Positions 30,417 to 39,669 of a DNA stretch of 64,000 nucleotides are shown in pieces. The notes under the pieces were generated by a model. That model saw only the letters and a program-made list of their open reading frames with translations. It was not told the origin of the DNA and did no database searches. The stretch is from Sphingomonas mucosissima (lineage in GTDB: Bacteria; Pseudomonadota; Alphaproteobacteria; Sphingomonadales; Sphingomonadaceae), in assembly GCF_002197665.1 (NCBI RefSeq), contig NZ_NBBJ01000001.1, forward strand, positions 1,240,001 through 1,304,000. The letters are read 5' to 3'. How positions within the stretch are numbered: the first letter of the stretch is position 1; each line of letters begins with the position of its first letter. The translations under genes were made by a program, and so were the position numbers.

Positions 30417-33344
30417 CTACTTGGCTGCGGCAGCCTTGGGCAACACGGTCAGCGTCCAGTCGCGCTCGGATCGCAGATACTTGCCGGCAGTGGCCTGCAG
30501 TGTCTGCGGCGTGATCGTCATATAGTCGCTGACCAAAGTCCGAGCGCCCTCCAGCCGCCGTGGATCGTACGCGCCGCCGCTCACCTGAAGCAGCCAGAAC
30601 TGGTTACCGGAGGAGGCACGGGACAGATATTGCATCATCGGTCCGATCGCGCGCCGCAGCTCGTCGTCGCTCACCGGCGTCGTCACCAGCTCGGCAGCGA
30701 TTTCGCGGCTCAGCTTGAAGAACAGATCCACGTTCTCCGGCGCGACCTGGCCGACGGCGAGCACCCGGCCGCCGCCCCGCAAGCCAAGCGGCCACTGACT
30801 GACCGCGCTGGGGCTGTAGCTCGCCCCCGCGACCGAGCGTAGCCGATCGAACAGGCGATCCCCGAATATCGCCGCCAGGATATCCAGGCGCCGACTTTCC
30901 GCGATCCCGTCCGTGCCACCGCCGGTCGGCCAGGCGATCACGGCAGCCGCCTGGGTCTCGGCGCCCTGGTGGGTCAACACTTCGGGACGATCATTGTGCG
31001 GGGGGAAGGCCGCACTTGGGGCGATCACCGGTGCGTCGGTGCGCGGCTTGAGCGCGCCAAACGTACGCGCCACCGCTGCCACGGCTTCGTCCGCCTTCAC
31101 GTCCCCAAACACGTCAACTTCGATCGGCCCGGTTGCGAGCAGCGGCTCCCACAAAGTGCGGAACGCCTGCGGCGTCAGCGCCTCGATCTCGTCGCGCGTC
31201 GGCGGGCCCCAGCGCGGATCGCCGGCACGCAGCTTACGCTCCAGATCGCGGGAAAGAACACCGTCGGGCGACGAATCGAATCCAGCGTACCCGGCCAGCG
31301 CGCCCGCCTTGGCCCGCAGGACCGGCGCCGCGTCCCAGCGCGGGGCGGCAAGCTTGGCAGCCATGAGGGCAAGGTTGTCGGCATAGTCGCCAGGCGTGGT
31401 GTTGGCGTTCAGGACAAACGCATCGTCGGTGATGTCAAAGCCCAGGCCCATGCGCCGGCCCGTGGTCAGGACGTCGAGGTCGCCCTGGTTCCACTTGCCA
31501 ATCCCACTTTGTACCAGCGCGCTTTCCGCTGCCCAGGCGGCAGTGGGTCGATCGGCGGGAAGCGCGCCATAGCCACGACCGAATCGGACGCGCAGATAAA
31601 CGCGGCCCGTCTCGGAAGCGTTGGCGTACATCAGCATGCGCACGCCATTGGAGAAGGTGATCTTCTCGACGCCCGGGTCGGCGATCGCCTCGCGTGAGGT
31701 GACCGTGCCCGGCGTGCCGAGCTTCGGCAGATCCTTGAAATTCACCTTTGTCTCGCGCGCGCGGCGTCCCGCCAGCTTCGAAACGTCCGCCCTAAGCGCT
31801 GCAGCCAGCTTGGCCGCCGCCCCCGTATCGGCGACGCGGGTGTTGACGATAGCGCGCTCGGCATCGCCCTGGAAGACCCGGCGCGTGGATTCGAGCGCAG
31901 CGGCAGCCGAGAACATTCCCTTCTTCTTGGCGTCGAGGAAGATGTTGAACGACTCCTGCGGCCCCGCCACCGTTTCGCGGATGTCAAGCGCCTGAACCAT
32001 GTCGTCGGCCTGCTTCGACCCAGCCTCGACCCGTGCGGTTTCCACGTCGTTGCGCATCACGCCTTCGAACTCGGCGGTCTCGCGATCGACCTCCGCCTGG
32101 CTCGGCGCGGCTGCCATGGCGTCCGCGAGCACGGCGCGAACGTCCTTGAGGGCGGCCTCCCAATCGTCGCCGATCGGCAGGATGCTGACAAAGGTGCCGT
32201 TTGCGGAGCGGGCCACGTCCTCAAGGTTCACGCTTGCCTGAAGGAAGCTTCCCCCTTGGCGTGCGCGGTTCTCCAGCCGGCGGTTGATCACCCGCATCGC
32301 GACCAGATCAACGAGCCGCTTCTGGTTGAAGACGATCGTGTCGTCGCGATAGACCCAGGGGCGCAGCGTCGCCGTGATGACAAGCGGGGGGATCGACGGC
32401 TCGTTGATCGCTCCCGTTGGCGTACCCTTAGGATCCGGTTTCCCGAAGTCGGGGTCTGCGGGATCGGGGCCGGTGCCCTGCCAGCCGCCGAAGTTCTTGA
32501 CGATCAGCCGCGCGGCAGTCGCCGGCTCGATGTCGCCCGAGATGATCACCACGGTACGTGCCGGGCGATACCACCGGCGATGGAAGGCAAGCACGCTTTC
32601 GGGCGTTGCCGCTTCCAGCGTCTTGACGTTGCCGATCGGCGAACGTTCGGCGAGCGGCTGTCCCGCAAAGAACAGTTCGTTGCGCGCGTCCGCCAGCCGC
32701 ACTTGCGGCCCGGGCGCCTCGCGTTGTTCGGCGAGCACGGCCGGCCGCTCTGCCGCAAGCCCCTGCGCATTGATGCCGGGATCGGACATCATGCCGGCGA
32801 AGATCTTCAGGCTTTCATCGAGGTTCGCCTCGGTCGCGGCGGGCAGATCGAGCTTGTACACCGTTTGGGTCGGCGTGGTCTGTGCGTTCGAGTCCGAGCC
32901 GAAGGTCGCACCGAACCGCTGCCAGACGCGCTTGGCCTCGCCGTCAGGCACGTATTTCGATCCACGAAAGGACAGATGCTCGATCAAGTGGGCGTAGCCA
33001 CGCTCCGCATCGTTTTCGTTCAGCGAGCCAGCGTCGATCCGTACCCGCACAGCGACTTGCCCTGGCGGCACGCCATTCTTGCGCACTGCGTATCGCATGC
33101 CATTGGGCAGCGCGCCGAAGTTCCACGCCGGGTCGGGCGGAATGTCCGATCCTTTGAAGAGCCAGGGCGCCGTATCGACCTTGATCGTGGCGGGATCGAC
33201 AATGGTGCTTGGCACCACCGGCGCGGCAACGGCGACCTTTGCAGGCTTTCGCGCAGCCTGCTGGCCGATCGCCGGAACGGCAAGGATGGCAAGAAGCGGA
33301 AGGGCGGCGAACGGCGCAGACCATGCGCGCGAGAAGCGGATCAT
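30417..33344 (-). CDS. M16 family zinc metallopeptidase, periplasmic
   Basis: The protein has 975 residues from the ATG at 33344. A signal peptide is present (FAALPLLAILAVPAIGQQAA). The first M16 domain has the inverted zinc motif HLIEH in RGYAHLIEHLSFRGSKYVPD, with ENDAERGYAH ahead of it. The second half is a pitrilysin-like repeat (about 530-960) without a second HXXEH, as expected for the inactive partner half of this family. Substrates are probably short peptides in the periplasm. It is divergent from the AspH-type hydroxylase gene. Confidence 0.92.
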   Translation of the reverse strand: MIRFSRAWSAPFAALPLLAILAVPAIGQQAARKPAKVAVAAPVVPSTIVDPATIKVDTAPWLFKGSDIPPDPAWNFGALPNGMRYAVRKNGVPPGQVAVRVRIDAGSLNENDAERGYAHLIEHLSFRGSKYVPDGEAKRVWQRFGATFGSDSNAQTTPTQTVYKLDLPAATEANLDESLKIFAGMMSDPGINAQGLAAERPAVLAEQREAPGPQVRLADARNELFFAGQPLAERSPIGNVKTLEAATPESVLAFHRRWYRPARTVVIISGDIEPATAARLIVKNFGGWQGTGPDPADPDFGKPDPKGTPTGAINEPSIPPLVITATLRPWVYRDDTIVFNQKRLVDLVAMRVINRRLENRARQGGSFLQASVNLEDVARSANGTFVSILPIGDDWEAALKDVRAVLADAMAAAPSQAEVDRETAEFEGVMRNDVETARVEAGSKQADDMVQALDIRETVAGPQESFNIFLDAKKKGMFSAAAALESTRRVFQGDAERAIVNTRVADTGAAAKLAAALRADVSKLAGRRARETKVNFKDLPKLGTPGTVTSREAIADPGVEKITFSNGVRMLMYANASETGRVYLRVRFGRGYGALPADRPTAAWAAESALVQSGIGKWNQGDLDVLTTGRRMGLGFDITDDAFVLNANTTPGDYADNLALMAAKLAAPRWDAAPVLRAKAGALAGYAGFDSSPDGVLSRDLERKLRAGDPRWGPPTRDEIEALTPQAFRTLWEPLLATGPIEVDVFGDVKADEAVAAVARTFGALKPRTDAPVIAPSAAFPPHNDRPEVLTHQGAETQAAAVIAWPTGGGTDGIAESRRLDILAAIFGDRLFDRLRSVAGASYSPSAVSQWPLGLRGGGRVLAVGQVAPENVDLFFKLSREIAAELVTTPVSDDELRRAIGPMMQYLSRASSGNQFWLLQVSGGAYDPRRLEGARTLVSDYMTITPQTLQATAGKYLRSERDWTLTVLPKAAAAK

Positions 33345-33639
33345 GAGGGCACTTCTAACCTGCCAGAGGCATCGCCGCCACACCCGCGCGCGATCTTTCG
33401 ATCACCCCTTCACGGCCATGTTTTCGACCCGAATCGCCCGTAGCGTTTCGCCCAACCGCTTGGTCGCCCACTGCGACCGCGAGGCAGGACAACGGATACC
33501 GGACGTGGCAAGCATCATCCAGATCCAGACTGAGGTGCGGCAGGATTATGGCCGTGCTGCTGGTGTGGCTGCTCCGCCCGCGATCGATGCTCCGGGCCTC
33601 GCCCCCACCCCGCCCGCCTGCGCCGACTCCGCCGAGCCA

Positions 33640-34377
33640 ATGGCGGCGGACCCGAACCGACCGCTAATCATTCGGGTCGGAAAGCACTTGCGCGGGGTCT
33701 TCGATCGGCTGATCGCTTCATCCTCGCTCGTCCCGAATGATCCGGTGCTCGACGTGCGGCTTTTCCCCTGGACACAGTTACTGCGCGACCATTGGGAGGA
33801 GATCCGTGCAGAGGCGATGGAGGTGGCCCTGCAGGGGAACGCTTCGCCCAGCCTGGCCGCGATCTCGCCCGATCACCGCGCGATTGCTCGTATGAATATG
33901 TGGCGATCGTTCTTCCTATGGGGATACGGCTACCGCATCGATGAGAATGCCGCGCGCTGCCCCGTGACGAGCGCGCTGGTGAGGCAGATTCCAGGGCTGA
34001 ACAGCGCGTTCTTCTCCATCCTCTCGCCCGGCACGCATATTCCCGCGCATCGCGGCGTGACCAAAGGGCTGATCACTTGCCACCTCGGCCTGGTGGTGCC
34101 CCGCGAGGGCGACGTGCGTATGCGGGTTGATCGACGGGTGGTCCGCTGGTGTGAAGGCGAGACGCTCGTTTTTGATGACACCTACGATCATGAAGTCTGG
34201 AACGAGACGAAGGGCACACGTGTCGTCCTGCTGATCCAGTTCGCGCGGCCGCTCCACAACCCGGGCAAGTGGATCGCCGACCTGTTCCTCAGGATCGTGC
34301 GCCGCTCCCCATTCGTGCAGGAAGCACGGCTTAACATATCGAGTTGGAACGCAGCCGTCAGGCAGATGGACGTCTGA
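33640..34377 (+). CDS. Aspartyl/asparaginyl beta-hydroxylase (AspH) family dioxygenase
   Basis: The protein has 245 residues from the ATG at 33640, where homology-like sequence begins (MAADPNRPLIIRVGKHLRGV). The frame is open upstream to an ATG at 33418, so a longer N-terminus is possible. Iron and 2-oxoglutarate binding residues are visible: SPGTHIPAHRGVTKGLITCH (His), and DDTYDHEVWNETKGTRVVL (second His and Arg). Bacterial members hydroxylate proteins or lipids, and some act on the lipid A acyl chain (LpxO); the substrate here is not determined. Confidence 0.85.
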   Translation: MAADPNRPLIIRVGKHLRGVFDRLIASSSLVPNDPVLDVRLFPWTQLLRDHWEEIRAEAMEVALQGNASPSLAAISPDHRAIARMNMWRSFFLWGYGYRIDENAARCPVTSALVRQIPGLNSAFFSILSPGTHIPAHRGVTKGLITCHLGLVVPREGDVRMRVDRRVVRWCEGETLVFDDTYDHEVWNETKGTRVVLLIQFARPLHNPGKWIADLFLRIVRRSPFVQEARLNISSWNAAVRQMDV

Positions 34378-34406
34378 GGGCGGTCGCCGGCCGGGCAGGC
34401 CGCCGA

Positions 34407-35558
34407 TCAACGCTCCACCGCCTCCAGGCTAAGCCAGGCAGCCATGGTCGCAAGCTCCGCGTCCAACCGTTCGGTCGTGTCCCCCGGCGCGCCCGGCTCA
34501 AGATGGCAGGAGCGTACCAGCAAGCGGCGGCGCTCGCGGTCGGCCTTCAAGTCGACGCGCGCCACGATCCGCTCATTCAGCAGGAACGGCAGCACGTAAT
34601 AGCCGAAGCGCCGCTTCTCTGCCGGAACATATATCTCGATTCGGTACCGAAAGCCGAACAGCCGCTCGGTGCGCGCACGCTCCCAGACCAGCGGGTCGAA
34701 CGGGGCAAGCAGCGCCTGCGCTTCGATCCGCCGCGGCCGCTTGGCTGCATGGTGGACATAAGCGGGCGGCCAGCCGTCCACGGCCACGGGCAGCAACGTG
34801 CGCTCCTCCACCAGACGATCGATCGCCGCCGCGGTGTCCGCCGGCCCCAGGCGGAAGAAATCGCGTAGTTCCAGGGCCGTCGCGATGCCCAGGGCGCTGG
34901 CCGCCCGTTCGACCAGCGCGGCATGCGCGGTCGCCTCGTCGGGTGTAGCCAAATCCAGCACATCGGGCGGCAGCACGCGCTTGGGCACATCGTAGACACG
35001 CTCAAACGCGCGACGGCGGGTCGCTGTCGTGACATGGCCAGCGTAGAACAGCCATTCGAGCGCCGCCTTTGCGCCGCTCCACGCCCACCAACCGGTGCGA
35101 CTACTCTCAACATCCGACGCGGCAAGCGGCCCCTCCCCGCGGATCCGCTCCAGGATCGCCATCGCTTCCGGTCGGCGCTCGGTGGCGAAGCTCCGCATCC
35201 CGGCTGAGCGGAGAAGCCCGCGGTCCGCCCGCTCCATGCGCCAGCGCAACAGCGGATGAAGATCGAGCGGGAGCAGCGAGGCCTCATGCGCCCAATATTC
35301 GAACATCCGGCGCTGCGATCGGGGGCCCCAAGCGGCGGCATCGAACAGCGTTTGATCATAAGCTCCAAGGCGCGAAAAGGCCGGCAGGTAATGGGCACGG
35401 GCAAGCACGTTGACGCTGTCGATCTGGTGCAGCGCGAGCCGGTCCAGCGTTCGCCGCAGATGCCCCTGCGTCACCCGCTCCGGCCGGCGCATACCGAACC
35501 CCTGCGCCGATAAAGCGATGCGCCGCGCCGCGGCCGGCGAAATGCGTGGGGCGTCCAT
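34407..35558 (-). CDS. Winged-helix DNA glycosylase, YcaQ/AlkZ family
   Basis: The protein has about 383 residues from the ATG at 35558; a GTG 6 bp earlier is an alternative. The family (HTH_42) unhooks interstrand crosslinks and bulky alkyl adducts. LHQIDSVNVLARAHYLPAFS (about 44-63) includes a QxD catalytic motif as in E. coli YcaQ. PDVLDLATPDEATAHAALVE and LLAPFDPLVWERARTERLFG, then FRYRIEIYVP, are typical of the family's C-terminal half. It stands alone, head to head with nfuA. Confidence 0.88.
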   Translation of the reverse strand: MDAPRISPAAARRIALSAQGFGMRRPERVTQGHLRRTLDRLALHQIDSVNVLARAHYLPAFSRLGAYDQTLFDAAAWGPRSQRRMFEYWAHEASLLPLDLHPLLRWRMERADRGLLRSAGMRSFATERRPEAMAILERIRGEGPLAASDVESSRTGWWAWSGAKAALEWLFYAGHVTTATRRRAFERVYDVPKRVLPPDVLDLATPDEATAHAALVERAASALGIATALELRDFFRLGPADTAAAIDRLVEERTLLPVAVDGWPPAYVHHAAKRPRRIEAQALLAPFDPLVWERARTERLFGFRYRIEIYVPAEKRRFGYYVLPFLLNERIVARVDLKADRERRRLLVRSCHLEPGAPGDTTERLDAELATMAAWLSLEAVER

Positions 35559-35657
35559 GATCACTCGCTATCGGACGGAGCGGCACTGCGCGACCGGAAA
35601 CCTTTCCTTTCCACCTGCGCGCTTGATCGCCTCGTTGCGGCACGCCACATGCAATCC

Positions 35658-36227
35658 ATGCTGATCGAGACCGAACCGACACCGAACCCGGCCACGCTGA
35701 AGTTCCTGCCCGGCCGCATCGTCATGGATGCCGGCACGCGCGACTTCGCTACGCCGGAGGAAGCGGAGGCATCGCCTCTTGCCAACGCCTTGTTTAATCT
35801 GGGCGATGTCAGCGGCGTGTTCTTCGGCCGCGACTTCATCTCGGTCACGATCGCACCAGGCAGCGATTGGCGCGACGTTAAGCCGGACGTGCTTGCCCTG
35901 TTGATGGATCACTTCACCGCGCAGATGCCGCTGTTCCGTCCTTCGGCCGATTTCTCCGTGCCCGCCGCCGAGGAAACCTTCGCCGATGATCCCGCCGACG
36001 CGGAGATCGTGGCGCAGATCAAGGACCTGATCGATACCCGCGTCCGCCCGGCGGTGGCGAATGACGGCGGTGACATCGTCTATCGGGGCTTTGACAAGGG
36101 CAAGGTGTTCCTCCGCATGCAGGGCGCCTGCGCGGGATGCCCGTCCTCCAGCGCGACGCTGAAGAACGGCATTGAGCAGCTGCTGCGCTATTATGTGCCC
36201 GAAGTCACCGAAGTACGGGCAGTCTGA
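35658..36227 (+). CDS. nfuA: NifU-like Fe-S cluster carrier (NfuA type)
   Basis: The protein has 189 residues from the ATG at 35658 (MLIETEPTPNPATLKFLPGR); an ATG 9 bp earlier is possible. Residues 1-90 are the Nfu N-terminal domain. The C-terminal NifU domain (about 115-185) contains ACAGCPSSSATLKNGIE, whose CXXC binds a 4Fe-4S cluster shared by a dimer. It delivers clusters to target apoproteins and thus complements the SUF operon in this window. Confidence 0.93.
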   Translation: MLIETEPTPNPATLKFLPGRIVMDAGTRDFATPEEAEASPLANALFNLGDVSGVFFGRDFISVTIAPGSDWRDVKPDVLALLMDHFTAQMPLFRPSADFSVPAAEETFADDPADAEIVAQIKDLIDTRVRPAVANDGGDIVYRGFDKGKVFLRMQGACAGCPSSSATLKNGIEQLLRYYVPEVTEVRAV

Positions 36228-36322
36228 TCGGCGGATCGCCGAAGCAGGTCAACGCCGCATAGCGAGCCGAACAGGCGCGTGCGCTCGGCCTGCGCCTCAT
36301 CACTGAAGCAAGGGGAAATACC

Positions 36323-36916
36323 ATGGCCGCACCGCTCGACGATGTTGCGTTGGACCAGCTGTTCCGCTCTGGCAGGACCTATAACGGCTTCACCGATCAG
36401 CCGGTGAGCGAAGACCAGCTGCGCGCCCTCTGGGACTTGATGAAGATGGGGCCGACGAGCGCGAACCAACTTCCAGCCCGCCTCGTGTGGTGCGTCAGCC
36501 AGGAGGCGAAGGAGAAGCTTGCCGCCTGTGCCAGTGACAGCAATGCGGACAAGATCCGCAAGGCGCCCGTGTCGGTCGTGATCGGCATGGACGTGAATTT
36601 CCACGAGCATCTCCCAGAGCTGTTCCCACACACGGACGCGAAGAGCTGGTTCGATGGTAATGCGGAGCTGCGCGAGGCATCGGCATTCCGCAATTCCTCG
36701 CTCCAAGGCGGCTATTTCATCCTGGCGGCGCGGGCGCTGGGGCTCGACACCGGTCCGATGAGCGGGTTCGACGGTGGTGAGGTCGACAAGGCCTTTTTCG
36801 CCGATCAGCCTGGCGTGCGCACCAACTTCATCTCGACGCTGGGTTACGGCGATCCTGCGACCATCTTCGACCGCAGCCCGCGGCCCGCTTTCGAAAAGTT
36901 CAACCGGATCGCCTGA
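36323..36916 (+). CDS. Nitroreductase-family malonic semialdehyde reductase (RutE-like)
   Basis: The protein has 197 residues, the length of RutE (196). SGRTYNGFTDQPVSEDQLRA and MGPTSANQLPARLVWC are the conserved RutE/HadB N-terminal blocks that bind FMN; LGLDTGPMSGFD and FISTLGYGDP match the C-terminal part. In the Rut pyrimidine pathway this protein reduces malonic semialdehyde to 3-hydroxypropionate, but no other rut genes are nearby, so the native substrate may differ. AAGGGGAAAT precedes the ATG. Confidence 0.88.
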   Translation: MAAPLDDVALDQLFRSGRTYNGFTDQPVSEDQLRALWDLMKMGPTSANQLPARLVWCVSQEAKEKLAACASDSNADKIRKAPVSVVIGMDVNFHEHLPELFPHTDAKSWFDGNAELREASAFRNSSLQGGYFILAARALGLDTGPMSGFDGGEVDKAFFADQPGVRTNFISTLGYGDPATIFDRSPRPAFEKFNRIA

Positions 36917-36987
36917 TCGCCGGCCAATTCAAAGCGCCCGTTGATGAAAAGGGTTGAGCCGCTGCGCACGGCGCGCAAAGGGGCGTG

Positions 36988-37605
36988 ATGCCGCGCACGC
37001 TTGTTATCGATACCGCCACTGCCGCCTGTTCCGTTGCTCTGCTCGAAGGTGAGCGTGTGGTGGCGGCCAACCATGTGGTGGTTGGCCGCGGCCATGCCGA
37101 GCGGCTCGTGCCCATGATTGCCGAACTGCCGGGCGGCGGGCGCGCCGAGGAAATCGTCGTCGATGTCGGCCCGGGCAGCTTCACGGGCATCCGCGTCGGC
37201 ATCGCGGCCGCGCGCGGCCTCGCGCTCGGTTGGGGCGTCCCGGTCCGCGGCTATTCCTCGCTGGCGCTCATCGCCGCCGCGGCCGTCTCTGATGGTGAAA
37301 CCGCGCCGCTTGCGGTTGTGCTGGAAGGCGGGCACGGTGAGGTCTTCATGCAAGGGTTTGCCGCCTCGCCGCTGATGCCGACCGAGCCGCTCGCCTCGCT
37401 GCGGCCCGAAGCGGCGCTTGCGGCACTGGCGGGCAGGACGGCGGTCGGCAACGGCGTGCGGTGGCTGACGCAATTGGATGCTTCGCTTGCGGTGCGCGAA
37501 GCCCTGCCAGAAGCGGCCAAGGCGCACTTGCTTCCTCCCGAACTCGCGGCATTGCCGCCCCGCCCGCTTTACGGCCGGGCGCCGGATGCCAAGCTCCCGT
37601 CATGA
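36988..37605 (+). CDS. tsaB: tRNA t6A biosynthesis protein TsaB
   Basis: The protein has 205 residues. TsaB is a pseudo-peptidase of the ASKHA fold that partners TsaD in making threonylcarbamoyl-adenosine at position 37 of ANN-decoding tRNAs. LVIDTATAACSVALLEGER (about 4-22) and VDVGPGSFTGIRVGIAAARG (about 56-75) are the family hallmarks. The ATG at 36988 follows an in-frame GTG. The stop overlaps the rimI start as ATGA, so the two are coupled; this pairing is common in bacteria. Confidence 0.94.
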   Translation: MPRTLVIDTATAACSVALLEGERVVAANHVVVGRGHAERLVPMIAELPGGGRAEEIVVDVGPGSFTGIRVGIAAARGLALGWGVPVRGYSSLALIAAAAVSDGETAPLAVVLEGGHGEVFMQGFAASPLMPTEPLASLRPEAALAALAGRTAVGNGVRWLTQLDASLAVREALPEAAKAHLLPPELAALPPRPLYGRAPDAKLPS

Positions 37606-38078
37606 GCACGCGGCTACGCATCGTCGAACTGGCGACGGGTTCCGCTGGAGACATTGCCGCCGTTGAGCAGGTGGTGGCGAGCGCCTTTGATCCGCGTTTC
37701 GGGGAAGCATGGACACGCAGCCAGCTGCTCGGGATCCTCGGCATGCCCGGCGTATGGCTGACGCTCGCACGAGTGGACGGCGAGGTCGCAGGGTTCGCGC
37801 TGTCCCGCGCCATCGTCGACGAGGCGGAATTGCTGCTGCTGGCGACTTCGCCCGCTTGGCGCCGGCAGGGTGTCGGCTCTGCGCTGCTCCGCAGCATCCT
37901 GGCCGAGGCGCGCGGGCGTGGTGCCGTTCGGGTCCACCTGGAGGTGCGAGCAAACAATGGCGCGATCGACCTTTATCGCACCCATGGCTTCGCCAAGTGC
38001 GGGGAGCGCCGCGGCTATTATCGGGGCAAGGCCGGCGAGGTCCACGATGCCCACAGTTATTCGATCGCTTTGACCTGA
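37602..38078 (+). CDS. rimI: Ribosomal-protein-alanine N-acetyltransferase (RimI-like)
   Basis: The protein has 158 residues of the GNAT fold. RimI acetylates the N-terminal alanine of ribosomal protein S18. The acetyl-CoA loop is RRQGVGSALLRSIL (about 88-101), followed by VHLEVRANNGAIDLYRTHGF, GER and YY(R)GKAGE, which match the RimI end region. The ATG overlaps the tsaB stop. The tsaB-rimI pairing supports the name, but individual GNAT substrates cannot be proven by sequence. Confidence 0.88.
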   Translation: MSTRLRIVELATGSAGDIAAVEQVVASAFDPRFGEAWTRSQLLGILGMPGVWLTLARVDGEVAGFALSRAIVDEAELLLLATSPAWRRQGVGSALLRSILAEARGRGAVRVHLEVRANNGAIDLYRTHGFAKCGERRGYYRGKAGEVHDAHSYSIALT

Positions 38079-38081
38079 AGT

Positions 38082-38111
38082 TGTTGCGAGTCGTTTACGC
38101 TTTTCGCAACA
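38082..38111. promoter_or_regulatory. Inverted repeat before fur, candidate autoregulatory site
   Basis: TGTTGCGA (38082-38089) and TCGCAACA (38104-38111) form a perfect 8-bp inverted repeat with a 14-nt spacer. It lies between the rimI stop and the fur start, 15 bp before the ATG. There is no T-run, so a terminator is unlikely. TTGCGA...TCGCAA arms are similar to Fur-type sites I recall upstream of iron-uptake genes in alphaproteobacteria, so autoregulation by Fur is a reasonable inference. Confidence 0.45.
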
Positions 38112-38126
38112 GGCGCGCCGGACTAC

Positions 38127-38558
38127 ATGGGCGAGATGCCACGCAAGATCGACCTTGAAGCGCTCTGCCAGGAAAAGGGCCTGCGCATCACCGAACAGCG
38201 TCGGGTGATCGCCCGCGTGCTTTCCGAGGCGGATGACCATCCTGACGTGGAGAAGGTGTACGAACGCGCTTCTTCGATCGATCCCGGCATTTCAATCGCG
38301 ACCGTCTATCGCACCGTGCGCTTGTTCGAAGAGGCCGGCATCCTCGATCGCCACGACTTCGGCGATGGCCGCGCGCGGTACGAGCCTTCGCCTGAGGCGC
38401 ATCACGATCACTTGATCGATGTGGAGACAGGCAAGGTCATCGAGTTTGTCGATCCGGAGCTTGAACTGCTGCAAAAGCAGATCGCGGAGCGGCTGGGCTT
38501 CCGTCTCGTCGATCACCGAATGGAGCTTTACGGCGTCAGCCTTACGCGCAAGGACTAA
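38127..38558 (+). CDS. fur: Fur family metal-responsive regulator
   Basis: The protein has 143 residues; an internal Met 9 bp later is also possible. The winged helix includes GLRITEQRRVIARVLSEADD and ISIATVYRTVRLFEEAGIL. The metal site HHDHLIDVETGKVIEFVDPE (about 91-110) is the Fur regulatory site. The structural CXXC zinc pairs of E. coli Fur are absent, as is usual in alphaproteobacterial Fur/Mur. Iron is the probable signal, but a manganese-responsive Mur role, known in rhizobia, cannot be excluded. Preceded by an inverted repeat at 38082-38111. Confidence 0.9.
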   Translation: MGEMPRKIDLEALCQEKGLRITEQRRVIARVLSEADDHPDVEKVYERASSIDPGISIATVYRTVRLFEEAGILDRHDFGDGRARYEPSPEAHHDHLIDVETGKVIEFVDPELELLQKQIAERLGFRLVDHRMELYGVSLTRKD

Positions 38559-38624
38559 CGCCGGTTGAATCCCAGCAGGTCGTGGACGGAAGGGGCTGCC
38601 CGCAAGTGACAACCCCCTTTGATG

Positions 38625-39164
38625 TCAGGACGGCTGGAACACGCCGCAGGCGATCCTGCCGCCGCTGTTTCCGGACGGATCGGTCTTCAAGTCGTCCGGC
38701 CCGGCATGAACCACGAACGCTGCGCCATCCGCATCGAGCAGACCGGCCATGGTGGCGCCCGGAACGGTCGCAGCAACCGTGCCGCGCCCGCCTGAATCGA
38801 CAATCAGGTTCGGCACATCCCCAAAATGCGGGCCTTGTGGGTTCATCGTGCCGTGCTTCATCTCCGTCGGGTTCCAGTGGCCGCCCGCCGTCTCGAAGCC
38901 GGGCGCGTCGCAGCGACCGGTCGTATGGACGTGCGCGCCGTGCGTGCCCGGCGGCATCGATTTCACATCCACGGTCAGCCGCAAGCCACCGTTGACCTCG
39001 GTGGCCGTCGCCCGGCCCACATCTGCGCCCGCGGACGTGCGCAGCGGCGCAACCGCGGTGGCGCCGCCTGCGACGGGGGCGCCGGTTTCCAGCTTGCCCT
39101 CGTTGCACGCACTCAGCCCGAGCACGCAGGCCGCCAAGCCAGCCGTCATCGTCAAGCGAATCAT
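38625..39164 (-). CDS. sodC: Cu-Zn superoxide dismutase, lipoprotein
   Basis: The protein has 179 residues. The N-terminus MIRLTMTAGLAACVLGLSAC is a lipoprotein signal with Cys20 as the lipidated residue, so it is anchored in the cell envelope. Metal ligands are visible: GAHVHTTGRC (His pair), GGHWNP, NPQGPHFGD, and AAFVVHAGPDDLKTDPSG with the bridging and electrostatic-loop residues. Disulfide cysteines are in GRCDAPG and RIACGVF. It converts periplasmic superoxide to peroxide. Convergent with fur; 66 bp separate the two stops and no clear terminator is seen. Confidence 0.95.
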   Translation of the reverse strand: MIRLTMTAGLAACVLGLSACNEGKLETGAPVAGGATAVAPLRTSAGADVGRATATEVNGGLRLTVDVKSMPPGTHGAHVHTTGRCDAPGFETAGGHWNPTEMKHGTMNPQGPHFGDVPNLIVDSGGRGTVAATVPGATMAGLLDADGAAFVVHAGPDDLKTDPSGNSGGRIACGVFQPS

Positions 39165-39216
39165 ATTCGTCTCCCGTTTCGTTATCGGAACGGCAGGATA
39201 GTTTGCTGGTTCCGCG

Positions 39217-39669
39217 TCAAGCGGGTTTGCCCATCATCAGCGCGGCGCGCAGCGTGCGGCAAACCACCTCGTCGCGCTGGTTGAGACCGAGATGTTCGAA
39301 GGTGACAATCCCCTGCCCCGGCCGTGATGACGACGGGCGCAATGCTTGCACTTCAGTTTCGACGCGGATCGTATCGCCGGCGAAAACCGGCTTGGGGAAT
39401 GTGGTCTCGGTCATGCCGAGATTGGCAATGGTGGTGCCGAATGTCGTGTCCTGCACGCTGAGCCCGATCACCAGCCCCAGCGTGAACAAGGAGTTCACCA
39501 GCGGCCTCCCGAATTCCGTCGTCGCCGCATAGGCATGGTCGATGTGCAGCGCGGCCGGATTATAGGTGAGCGCGGAAAACAGCATGTTGTCCGCCTCGAT
39601 CACCGTGCGGCGGATCTCATGAACGAAGCGCTGCCCGACCGAGAATTGCTCGAACCACAAGCCGGCCAT
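39217..39669 (-). CDS. MaoC-like hotdog dehydratase
   Basis: The protein has 150 residues with a single hotdog fold. FSVGQRFVHEIRRTVIEADN leads into FSALTYNPAALHIDHAYAAT, the (R)-specific hydratase motif region with Asn and His, and GRPLVNSLFTLGLVIGLS follows. Members hydrate or dehydrate enoyl-/3-hydroxyacyl-CoA thioesters. The start overlaps the stop of the CDP-alcohol phosphatidyltransferase gene by one base (TGATG), so the two are coupled. That suggests a shared lipid context, but the functional link is not shown. Confidence 0.88.
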   Translation of the reverse strand: MAGLWFEQFSVGQRFVHEIRRTVIEADNMLFSALTYNPAALHIDHAYAATTEFGRPLVNSLFTLGLVIGLSVQDTTFGTTIANLGMTETTFPKPVFAGDTIRVETEVQALRPSSSRPGQGIVTFEHLGLNQRDEVVCRTLRAALMMGKPA

